A stretch of DNA of 6,495 bases from Candidatus Melainabacteria bacterium (GTDB taxonomy: Bacteria; Cyanobacteriota; Vampirovibrionia; LMEP-6097), in contig JAPPOW010000203.1 of assembly GCA_028817775.1 (NCBI GenBank), forward strand, positions 415-6,909, read 5' to 3'. A program made the translations under genes and the position numbers. The notes below the pieces were generated by a model. That model did no database searches, was not told where the DNA came from, and saw nothing but the letters and a program-made list of their open reading frames with translations. Below are positions 1-5,315 of this stretch, in pieces. Every line of letters starts with the position of its first letter. Positions within the stretch are counted from its first letter, which is position 1.

Positions 1-36
1 GTTTTAAACCTTTACCTTAAAACCACACCTGCCTGA

Positions 37-45
37 GGGGGGGGG
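37..45. repeat. G9 homopolymer tract upstream of the first gene
   Basis: A run of nine G residues lies 27 bases before the first ATG, in otherwise AT-rich sequence. The surrounding 1-72 stretch shows no convincing -35/-10 pair and no strong Shine-Dalgarno site. G tracts of this length can slip during replication, and in other bacteria they sit in promoters or coding starts of phase-variable genes. Here it falls outside any recognised open frame, so a role is only a possibility. A miscalled homopolymer length is also possible. Confidence 0.4.
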
Positions 46-72
46 ATATGTTAAGCTTATTTCCTGGATATC

Positions 73-1434
73 ATGAAAATTCCAGCCCATACCATTGCTA
101 GTATCCAAAAGATTCAGGATTACCAGGCCAAAAAAACACCACTTAATCCCGAGATCGCTGAACGCAGATACCTTACCCAACTAGCTCAATTATTTGATTG
201 GTTAGATAGAACAAGCAAGCTTAGCGAAGATGAGCTGAGCCAAGAGTTCCCTCAAATCCAGTTTGAAAAAGAAGCAAGCTCTGAAGGCGATAGTCTAGCT
301 GATATTGTCGCTCAGAGTTTAGCCATTGATGATATAGAAAGGCCTGAGCTCTGGGATGGTCAAGCAGATTATCAAGCTGAGCAAAATTATAAAGTTCGAG
401 CCTTGTTAGAACTTGCTCTTAGACAAAGCGAAACAGCCAAAGACAAAAAGTCTGAAGGATTACACCGACGTACTATGCTCGGGCAAACTGCAATCGCTGC
501 GCTCACCTCTTTCTGCCCAATAATCACCGCCTCTGATTTCATTATCAATAATGTAGCGGAGCCCGGTAATCACCGTAAGCAGTTCCACAACTACAAAGAA
601 GAAGTTCTTGCGGCAATAGACCCTGATATTCTTGATCCAGAAACAAATTATGAATTTATTGAACTAGTAGATGCCCAAGAGCACAAACTAGGGGTCAGTC
701 TAAGTCGGGCTATTGCTACTAACATTCCGCGCTGTTTCAGCAACTTGGCACTTCAAGGATACTGTATTGCGCGATTACCTGATCCAAGTAAGGTTCCAAA
801 AAGCGATACAGCAAGCAATCATAGACGGATGGCATTAGCAGAACTGAGAGAAAGCATTGAAAACGCTAGTGGCAAAGAATTTGCCAGTATTGCTAAAGCC
901 CGCGAGTACCTAATGGAACATCCTGAACTTAAATCAGACCCTAATCTTAGTAGAGCTCTGGAAAATCTTGAAAGACTACTAAGCCAAGACCAGGAGCGAA
1001 TGACAGAGGGTGCTTACAGCTGGCTCAATAGCCCAAATGCAAAGTCACATCTAGCGGCATTGACTGCTTTCCATGGCACCAATGCAACTGGTGACAGAGC
1101 AAATCCTAACCTCCAGCTCTACCAACAAAAAGATGAGATCATCAGACTTATTGGCAAGGCAAAATCAATAGAAACTATCAAATCAGGCACTAGAGACGGT
1201 CTTCGAATTCATGTGGAAGAATTTCATGAACTAGCTCGAATGCAACGAGCCTGCAAAGAAGTTCTCAACCCAGATTTTCTGGCTGAGCTTGCAGGAAGCA
1301 GCCTTGCAAGATTCCCACTTGCCTACGCCAATACTGCAACACTAAGACGAGGACTACTCGACAGCGAGCTCAAGCGAACAGCTTATGGCTGGCGGGCTAT
1401 TATGGACCAACGAGCAACAAAGAAACCTAGTTAA
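73..1434 (+). CDS. Hypothetical protein, 453 aa, mostly helical, unrecognised family
   Basis: This is a complete open frame from ATG to TAA, and I do not recognise the protein family. The sequence is rich in charged residues and in Ala/Leu/Glu, suggesting a mainly alpha-helical soluble protein. No signal peptide is visible. One more hydrophobic stretch (about residues 135-161, TMLGQTAIAALTSF onward) holds several polar residues and is unlikely to be a membrane helix. Residues 250-310 (RRMALAELRESIE, then ALENLERLLSQ) look like amphipathic helices. The tail is basic (RATKKPS). The ATG at 73 has no clear Shine-Dalgarno site, so the start is uncertain, though no better in-frame start is visible. 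Codon use looks like that of its neighbours. The TAA stop abuts the stop of the convergent phosphofructokinase gene with no intergenic base, leaving no room for a conventional terminator. The length and unbroken frame make it a real gene. Confidence 0.8.
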   Translation: MKIPAHTIASIQKIQDYQAKKTPLNPEIAERRYLTQLAQLFDWLDRTSKLSEDELSQEFPQIQFEKEASSEGDSLADIVAQSLAIDDIERPELWDGQADYQAEQNYKVRALLELALRQSETAKDKKSEGLHRRTMLGQTAIAALTSFCPIITASDFIINNVAEPGNHRKQFHNYKEEVLAAIDPDILDPETNYEFIELVDAQEHKLGVSLSRAIATNIPRCFSNLALQGYCIARLPDPSKVPKSDTASNHRRMALAELRESIENASGKEFASIAKAREYLMEHPELKSDPNLSRALENLERLLSQDQERMTEGAYSWLNSPNAKSHLAALTAFHGTNATGDRANPNLQLYQQKDEIIRLIGKAKSIETIKSGTRDGLRIHVEEFHELARMQRACKEVLNPDFLAELAGSSLARFPLAYANTATLRRGLLDSELKRTAYGWRAIMDQRATKKPS

Positions 1435-2490
1435 CTAAGCAGCACAAGTTAATTTATTAGCACCGAAAAATAGCTTAGAGTTCTCATGGATTTCCATGTC
1501 TAAAGTCTTCAAAGTACCAACTGCTACTTCAAGAGGCACTGCTTCAGTTTGATTACCAATGATTGCTGCCATCTTACCCCAGTCACCCGCTTCAATCATA
1601 TCAGCAGCTTTGCAACCTAGACGAGTACCAAGCACACGGTCATAAGCTGAAGGTCTACCACCACGTTGAATGTGACCAAGAACTGTCGATCTGGTTTCAC
1701 AAGCTGTTTTCTCTTCAATAATCTTGGCTAAGCGCTCACCAATACCACCAAGTTTGACGTGACCAAAAGCATCAAGCTCAGCATCCTTAGTTAGATCAAC
1801 ACCACCCAACTGCGCGCCCTCGGCTGCAACTACAATAGCGTACTCCTGGCACTCATAAGCTTTCTTGACAGTAGCGCAAAGATCATCAACATCAACTTCT
1901 TCTTCTGGCACCAAAATATAGTCAGCGTTACCAGCGATGCCTGAGTAGCTAGCAATCCAACCAGCATGACGGCCCATCACTTCACAAACTAGTACACGCT
2001 CGTGTGACTTAGCAGTTGTGTGTAAGTTGTCAATCATTTCAGTAGCAATATTGATACAAGTATCAAAACCAAAAGTTACATCAGTACCAGAAAGATCATT
2101 ATCGATAGTCTTTGGTACTCCGATTACATTGATACCTTTGTCAGTAAATAATTTAGAAGCAACGCCGCAAGTATCCTCACCACCAATTGCAACCAATGCG
2201 TCAAGTTTGAGTTTTTCCATAGTCGCGCAAACTGCATCGACACCACCATCAATCTTATAAGGATTAGTACGAGATGATTTAATCACAGTACCGCCTTCAC
2301 GAACGATATCCTCAGTGTTCTCAAGATTGATGTCGATAGTGATTCCTTCTACAGCACCCTTCCAGCCATAGCGAAGTCCTTGTACTTCCCAGCCATACTT
2401 TTTAGTCGCCTTGTAAAGCAAGCCTCTGATGACCGCGTTAAGTCCTGGACAATCCCCGCCACCTGTTAAAACTCCAACTCTTTTTGACAT
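1435..2490 (-). CDS. pfp: 6-phosphofructokinase, PPi-dependent type (mixed-substrate/group III)
   Basis: Phosphorylates fructose 6-phosphate to fructose 1,6-bisphosphate in the cytoplasm. The 351-residue protein has the full PFK layout: N-terminal GVLTGGGDCPGLN (6-18), GGEDT (103-107), PKTIDND (126-132) with catalytic Asp130, MGRHAGW (172-178), PEEE (195-198) and GHIQRGG (272-278). The two positions that correlate with phosphoryl donor are Asp106 in GGEDT and Lys127 in PKTID. This Asp/Lys combination is typical of pyrophosphate-using enzymes, whereas ATP enzymes carry Gly at both. The donor is therefore inferred to be PPi, making the reaction reversible. I chose ATG at 2490 rather than the in-frame TTG at 2523 because AGGAGA lies 10 nt upstream and the protein then begins right at the conserved MSKRVGVLTGGG. 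The longer form would translate the ribosome binding site. Divergent from a second, ATP-type PFK. Confidence 0.95.
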   Translation of the reverse strand: MSKRVGVLTGGGDCPGLNAVIRGLLYKATKKYGWEVQGLRYGWKGAVEGITIDINLENTEDIVREGGTVIKSSRTNPYKIDGGVDAVCATMEKLKLDALVAIGGEDTCGVASKLFTDKGINVIGVPKTIDNDLSGTDVTFGFDTCINIATEMIDNLHTTAKSHERVLVCEVMGRHAGWIASYSGIAGNADYILVPEEEVDVDDLCATVKKAYECQEYAIVVAAEGAQLGGVDLTKDAELDAFGHVKLGGIGERLAKIIEEKTACETRSTVLGHIQRGGRPSAYDRVLGTRLGCKAADMIEAGDWGKMAAIIGNQTEAVPLEVAVGTLKTLDMEIHENSKLFFGANKLTCAA

Positions 2491-2500
2491 AATAAAAATT

Positions 2501-2506
2501 TCTCCT
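2501..2506 (-). promoter_or_regulatory. Shine-Dalgarno site fixing the PPi-PFK start
   Basis: Read on the minus strand, AGGAGA lies 10 nt before the ATG at 2490. It decides the start against the TTG at 2523, whose frame would run through this site. Confidence 0.75.
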
Positions 2507-2513
2507 GGCTTGT

Positions 2514-2519
2514 ATTCTA
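2514..2519 (-). promoter_or_regulatory. Extended -10 promoter element of the PPi-PFK gene
   Basis: On the minus strand the sequence reads TGCTAGAAT, an extended -10 (TGn) followed by TAGAAT, five of six matches to TATAAT. Transcription would start near 2507, giving a leader of about 17 nt that contains the Shine-Dalgarno site. No good -35 hexamer is seen. The -35 position (about 2537-2542) falls inside the palindromic repeat. This is a visual match only. Confidence 0.5.
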
Positions 2520-2532
2520 GCAAAGACTATCG

Positions 2533-2615
2533 GTCATTGCGAGCACCGCGAAGCAATCTAATGCATAGTTAATGACTGTCCACGAGATTGCTTCGTCGTT
2601 CCTCCTGGCAATGAC
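2533..2615. repeat. Palindromic dispersed repeat, copy A (complete)
   Basis: The element is an 83-bp inverted repeat. The left arm (2533-2559) begins GTCATTGCGAG and ends CGAAGCAATCT. The right arm (2585-2615) begins AGATTGCTTCG and ends GGCAATGAC. The outer 8 bp and the inner 11 bp are perfect complements, with a few unpaired bases between them and a 25-nt central spacer. Two related copies occur in this window (3998-4059 and 6427 onward). It encodes no protein and is a non-autonomous, REP/MITE-like element. It occupies almost the whole interval between the -10 boxes of the two divergent PFK genes, so it must supply whatever -35 or activator sites they use. Confidence 0.9.
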
Positions 2616-2616
2616 A

Positions 2617-2622
2617 TATAAT
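2617..2622 (+). promoter_or_regulatory. -10 box (TATAAT) for a leaderless ATP-PFK transcript
   Basis: A perfect TATAAT lies six bases before the ATG at 2629. Start of transcription about 7 nt downstream would coincide with the A of the ATG, so the mRNA would have no leader. No Shine-Dalgarno site precedes the gene, which agrees. The -35 region falls in the right arm of repeat copy A and has no good match to TTGACA. Confidence 0.55.
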
Positions 2623-2628
2623 TAAACA

Positions 2629-3540
2629 ATGCTTAAACGAATCGCAATTATGACTAGCGGCGGCGACGCACCAGGAATGAACGCATTTATTCGTTCAGCC
2701 ACTAGGCACGCACTCGAGCAAGGAATTGAAGTCTACGGTGTCCATCAAGGTTACCAGGGTATGATCGACAATCTGATCAAGCCGCTTCCAAGAGAAGATA
2801 CTGTAAATATAATCCAGCGTGGTGGCACCATTCTCAAAACTTCTCGCTCGCAAGAATTTATGACAGCAGAAGGCAGAGAGAAAGCTGCTGCCAATCTTCG
2901 CGCTCACAAAATTGACGGGCTGATTTGTTGTGGCGGCGATGGCAGTTACGCCGGACTAGTCGCCCTCAGTGAACAATGGTCTGGCAAAATGATCGGCACT
3001 CCAGGTACTATCGACAACGATGTAGCCGGCACTGATCTCACCATTGGTTTTGATACTGCAGTCAATACCGCCATGAGCGCGATTGATAATTTGCGTGATA
3101 CTGGCGACTCACACTCGATGCACTTTATTGTTGAAGTTATGGGCAGGCACTGCGGTGATATTGCTACAGCAGTCGGCAAAGCTAGCGGCGCTGAAGCAAT
3201 CTTGGTACCTGAAACCAAGAGTGATCTTGATGCTGTTTACGCTGCACTACATGACAAAGGCCATAATATAGTTGTAGTTGCTGAAGGCGATGAGCTGGGT
3301 GGCGCCTACCAAATCGCTGAGCTACTTAAAGAAAAATTCTGTGCTTCCAAAGCTGATTGCAAACCTAATTTTAGAGTTTGTATTTTGGGACATATTCAAC
3401 GTGGTGGTATGCCAACAGCACGCGATCGTATCCTCGCCCACGAAATGGGGCTTGAATCTGTAAACGCTCTAATTAATGGTGAGCATCTTAAAGCCGTTGC
3501 CATTCAGAAAAACAAATATTTACGAACAGAACTATCTTGA
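2629..3540 (+). CDS. pfkA: 6-phosphofructokinase, ATP-dependent type
   Basis: Phosphorylates fructose 6-phosphate with ATP, the committed step of glycolysis, in the cytoplasm. Conserved blocks along the 303 residues are IAIMTSGGDAPGMNA (5-19), GGDGS (102-106), PGTIDND (125-131) with catalytic Asp129, MGRHCGD (171-177), a PET sugar-site motif (194-196) and GHIQRGG (254-260). Gly105 and Gly126 occupy the two donor-determining positions, which is the ATP signature and the opposite of the divergent neighbour. Arg22, Arg26 and Arg156 correspond to arginines conserved in E. coli PfkA, two of them in its effector region. The protein stops about ten residues after the conserved AIQ segment, roughly 20 residues short of E. 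coli PfkA (320 aa). The +3 frame hits further stops at once, so this looks like natural shortening rather than a simple readthrough. ATG 2629 is the only sensible start (MLKRIAIMTSGGD). It has no Shine-Dalgarno site and is probably leaderless. Confidence 0.93.
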   Translation: MLKRIAIMTSGGDAPGMNAFIRSATRHALEQGIEVYGVHQGYQGMIDNLIKPLPREDTVNIIQRGGTILKTSRSQEFMTAEGREKAAANLRAHKIDGLICCGGDGSYAGLVALSEQWSGKMIGTPGTIDNDVAGTDLTIGFDTAVNTAMSAIDNLRDTGDSHSMHFIVEVMGRHCGDIATAVGKASGAEAILVPETKSDLDAVYAALHDKGHNIVVVAEGDELGGAYQIAELLKEKFCASKADCKPNFRVCILGHIQRGGMPTARDRILAHEMGLESVNALINGEHLKAVAIQKNKYLRTELS

Positions 3541-3546
3541 TATAAT
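3519..3546 (+). promoter_or_regulatory. Promoter with extended -10 at the end of pfkA
   Basis: The -35 is TTTACG (3519-3524, four of six matches), followed by a 16-bp spacer and an extended -10, TGATATAAT (3538-3546). The TGA of this motif is also the stop codon of pfkA. The ATG of the next gene lies eight bases after the TATAAT, and there is no Shine-Dalgarno site, so this also looks leaderless. It would allow expression of the membrane protein independently of pfkA. Confidence 0.55.
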
Positions 3547-3554
3547 CTTCAACA

Positions 3555-3992
3555 ATGAACACAAGGCAAATCTCATTATTAATAGCAGGCTTACTCTGGA
3601 TCGTAGTTGGTCTTAGAATTGCTAGCCGTGGGCTCACTTGGCTTGAACCATATTTTCAGCAACCTGATTGGCACCTTGCTTTGCTTGGACTCTCTGTCAT
3701 TATTGGAATAGTCAAAGCAATGACTGTATTGCGCAAAGCAGTGCAAAGACGCATCGATAAAGCTGATGAAATTGATGACAGCCCTATAAACTATCTTATT
3801 GGCTGGATCAAACTACTTGGCAGCCGCGGCGTCATTGTAATTACAATAATGATTTGCATTGGTATTGGGCTAAGATTTTGGCGCAGCCATGGCGGTGATC
3901 CATTTAATATTTTTGGTTTTATCTACTTGGGTATTGCACTTGCACTGATTAGTTCGTCGATATTTTTCTTTAAAGCTATTAAGAATCGGTAA
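3555..3992 (+). CDS. Small membrane protein with four predicted transmembrane helices, unknown function
   Basis: The 145-residue protein is not recognised. Hydrophobic segments at about 6-25, 40-58, 92-108 and 117-139 suggest four inner-membrane helices. The basic stretch between helices 2 and 3 (LRKAVQRRIDK) and the basic C-terminus (KAIKNR) place both on the cytoplasmic side by the positive-inside rule. The two helix pairs resemble each other: IVVGLR (16-21) against IGIGLR (102-107), and each second helix ends in a basic cluster, RKAVQRR against KAIKNR. This suggests an internal duplication. There are no catalytic or transporter motifs. The gene follows pfkA by 14 bp and has its own probable promoter overlapping the pfkA stop, so a functional tie to glycolysis is not implied. 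The start lacks a Shine-Dalgarno site but is well placed before the first helix. Confidence 0.8.
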   Translation: MNTRQISLLIAGLLWIVVGLRIASRGLTWLEPYFQQPDWHLALLGLSVIIGIVKAMTVLRKAVQRRIDKADEIDDSPINYLIGWIKLLGSRGVIVITIMICIGIGLRFWRSHGGDPFNIFGFIYLGIALALISSSIFFFKAIKNR

Positions 3993-3997
3993 TTTCC

Positions 3998-4059
3998 CGT
4001 CATCGCGAAGGAAGTGAAGTAATCTAGTCAGAATTGCTTCGCTAGCGCTCGCAATGACG
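3998..4059. repeat. Palindromic dispersed repeat, copy B (shorter, degenerate)
   Basis: The element is a 62-bp inverted repeat of the same family as 2533-2615. The left arm (3998-4025) begins CGTCATCGCGA and ends AAGTAATCT. The right arm (4030-4059) begins AGAATTGCTTCGC and ends CTCGCAATGACG. The left arm has drifted more than the right and the central spacer is only 4 nt. It lies six bases after the membrane-protein stop. Its RNA could form a hairpin, but no T tract follows, so it is not a standard intrinsic terminator. Confidence 0.85.
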
Positions 4060-4105
4060 CAAGGCTAAAGATAAAAACATTTAGCTCGTAACAATTTATT
4101 AAGAA

Positions 4106-4136
4106 TTCACCTTTTCAGGAACAAATAAGCTACAAT
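4106..4136 (+). promoter_or_regulatory. Possible promoter of the S1 operon
   Basis: TACAAT (4131-4136) matches the -10 consensus at five of six positions. A weak -35, TTCACC (4106-4111), lies 19 bp upstream. Transcription would begin near 4143, leaving a leader of about 72 nt. The spacing is longer than ideal, so the -35 is doubtful. The remaining intergenic sequence (4060-4105) holds only a weak inverted repeat, GCTAAA/TTTAGC at 4064-4085. Confidence 0.4.
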
Positions 4137-4141
4137 CTTAA

Positions 4142-4208
4142 GCAGTCTGGAGACTGTGTTTACTGCATGGGGGTTTGTTGAAACTATAGGTTTCAAACTA
4201 CAACGGAG
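4142..4208 (+). promoter_or_regulatory. Structured 5' leader of the S1-domain gene with Shine-Dalgarno site
   Basis: Two hairpins are visible. The first is CAGTCT-GG-AGACTG (4143-4156), a perfect 6-bp stem that needs a wider loop when folded. The second is TTGAAAC-TATAG-GTTTCAA (4178-4196), a 7-bp stem with a 5-nt loop. Competing pairings exist: GCAGT (4142-4146) with ACTGC (4162-4166), and GTTTG (4173-4177) with CAAAC (4194-4198). The Shine-Dalgarno GGAG (4205-4208) lies 6 nt before the ATG, just beyond the second hairpin. E. coli S1 represses translation of its own mRNA through a structured leader, so autoregulation is a reasonable inference. I recognise no known riboswitch class. Confidence 0.5.
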
Positions 4209-4214
4209 AATCTA

Positions 4215-5315
4215 ATGTCAAAAAAATCAACCAGCGATCTAATCGCGGAATTAAAACTGGAACGTAAGGAAAACTACCCCGAATTAAAACATAGCACTAG
4301 GGCGACTGTAATCGCCAAAAGTCCCAATGGTCTCTACCTAGATATGGCAAGAGCTTTTGAGGGACATGTAAGTCTCAAGGAACTTGGCGATAAAAATCTT
4401 GATGAATATTCAATCGGTGAAGTGATTGAAGTATTTGTCGCGGCAGAAGATCGCAACCAGCCTGGCATTTTTAAACTCTCTATTAAACAACTTGAAGAAA
4501 ATCACAAGTGGGAAAAACTAAATTCTCTCAAAGAACAGGAGCTAGAACTCAAGATCGTCAAAGTACTCAAAAGTGGTGTTGAAGTTGAGATTCTTGAGAC
4601 CAAACAAATCGGCTTTATACCTTATGGTTATTTGGATTCACGCGAGGAGCCCCTCAAAGGTCAAGACAAAAACAACTGGCTTGGCTTAGTAATCCGAGGC
4701 AAAATTCATGAGCTTGAACAATCAAGAAACAAAATTATTCTTAATCACAAAGTGATTGCTGAGAAGATCCGTGAAACTAGGGCTAAGGAAATTTTCAATG
4801 AAATTAGCAAAGGACAAAGAATCAAGGGCACCGTGGTGCGCACTGCTGATTTTGGCGTCTTTGTTGATATCGGTGGCTTAGATGCCCTAGTTCCAAGTTC
4901 AGAATTAAGTTGGGCAAGATTCAAGAAACCTTCTGACCTTGTCAAAGTCGGTGATGAGATTGAAGCCATTATTTTCAAAATAGACCCAGAGAAGAGCCGA
5001 GTAGCATTGAGTGTCAAACAAGCTCAGCCAGACCCATGGTCAACCCTAGGCTCTGACTATGGTGTTGGCTATAGCGGCAAGGGCAAAGTTGTTACCCAAG
5101 CCGATTTTGGAGTTTTTATAGAAGTACTTCCTGGGGTAGAAGCACTCTTACACAAATCAAATTTTGAAGGAGAAGAACCAAAACTTGGTGACGAAATTGA
5201 ATATCAAATCATAAATTTAGAGACCAACAAGAAACGAATGGGGATTAAGCTAGTGGGGCACGACCAAGGAACGGAAGTGGAAACGAGTGAGGAGAAGGAG
5301 CCAGAACATGTCTAA
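4215..5315 (+). CDS. rpsA: Ribosomal protein S1-like protein with four S1 RNA-binding domains
   Basis: Probably the 30S ribosomal protein S1, which binds single-stranded mRNA and helps initiation. The 366-residue protein has four S1 (OB-fold) repeats at about 25-95, 108-178, 200-270 and 284-347, and ends in an acidic tail (EVETSEEKEPEHV). Domain 3 is the most canonical, with GTVVRTADFGVFVDIGG, VPSSELSW and KVGDEI. Domain 4 repeats this with GKVVTQADFGVFIEV. Domain 2 is the most divergent. E. coli S1 has six domains over 557 residues, while S1 of Cyanobacteria and many other bacteria is shorter, like this one. A different S1-repeat RNA-binding protein cannot be excluded. The start is supported by GGAG 6 nt upstream. 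The gene leads an operon and its last codons contain the ribosome binding site and start codon of the next gene. Confidence 0.85.
   Translation: MSKKSTSDLIAELKLERKENYPELKHSTRATVIAKSPNGLYLDMARAFEGHVSLKELGDKNLDEYSIGEVIEVFVAAEDRNQPGIFKLSIKQLEENHKWEKLNSLKEQELELKIVKVLKSGVEVEILETKQIGFIPYGYLDSREEPLKGQDKNNWLGLVIRGKIHELEQSRNKIILNHKVIAEKIRETRAKEIFNEISKGQRIKGTVVRTADFGVFVDIGGLDALVPSSELSWARFKKPSDLVKVGDEIEAIIFKIDPEKSRVALSVKQAQPDPWSTLGSDYGVGYSGKGKVVTQADFGVFIEVLPGVEALLHKSNFEGEEPKLGDEIEYQIINLETNKKRMGIKLVGHDQGTEVETSEEKEPEHV
5295..5300 (+). promoter_or_regulatory. Shine-Dalgarno site inside the S1 coding end
   Basis: AAGGAG lies 7 nt before the ATG at 5308 and selects it over the in-frame GTG at 5287, which has no such site at the proper distance. 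Because the site sits within the S1 coding region, translation of the two genes is probably coupled. Confidence 0.75.

Noticed and set aside
2018..2260. Plus-strand open frame opposite the PPi-PFK gene
   Set aside because: It lies wholly within the well-conserved PFK coding sequence on the other strand and has no ribosome binding site or recognisable protein character.
2491..2523. Longer PPi-PFK starting at TTG 2523
   Set aside because: The extra 11 residues would be translated from the Shine-Dalgarno site itself and precede the conserved PFK N-terminus. ATG 2490 with AGGAGA upstream is the better start.
2695..3463. Several short open frames on both strands over pfkA
   Set aside because: They mirror conserved pfkA codons in other frames. 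None has a start signal or plausible domain.
3538..3560. Frameshift or readthrough extending pfkA into the next gene
   Set aside because: The next frame begins with its own ATG and a membrane helix unrelated to PFK, and the in-frame continuation after TGA hits another stop within six codons.
3998..4059. Intrinsic terminator after the membrane-protein gene
   Set aside because: The stem is a member of the dispersed repeat family and no T tract follows it. It may affect RNA ends but does not meet the criteria.
2533..4059. CRISPR array or direct-repeat array
   Set aside because: The repeat copies are palindromic, far apart, unequal in length and without regularly spaced unique spacers.
5287..5307. 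GTG start seven codons upstream for the coiled-coil gene
   Set aside because: ATG 5308 has AAGGAG at 7 nt, while the GTG has no properly placed site and would lengthen the overlap with S1 without reason.
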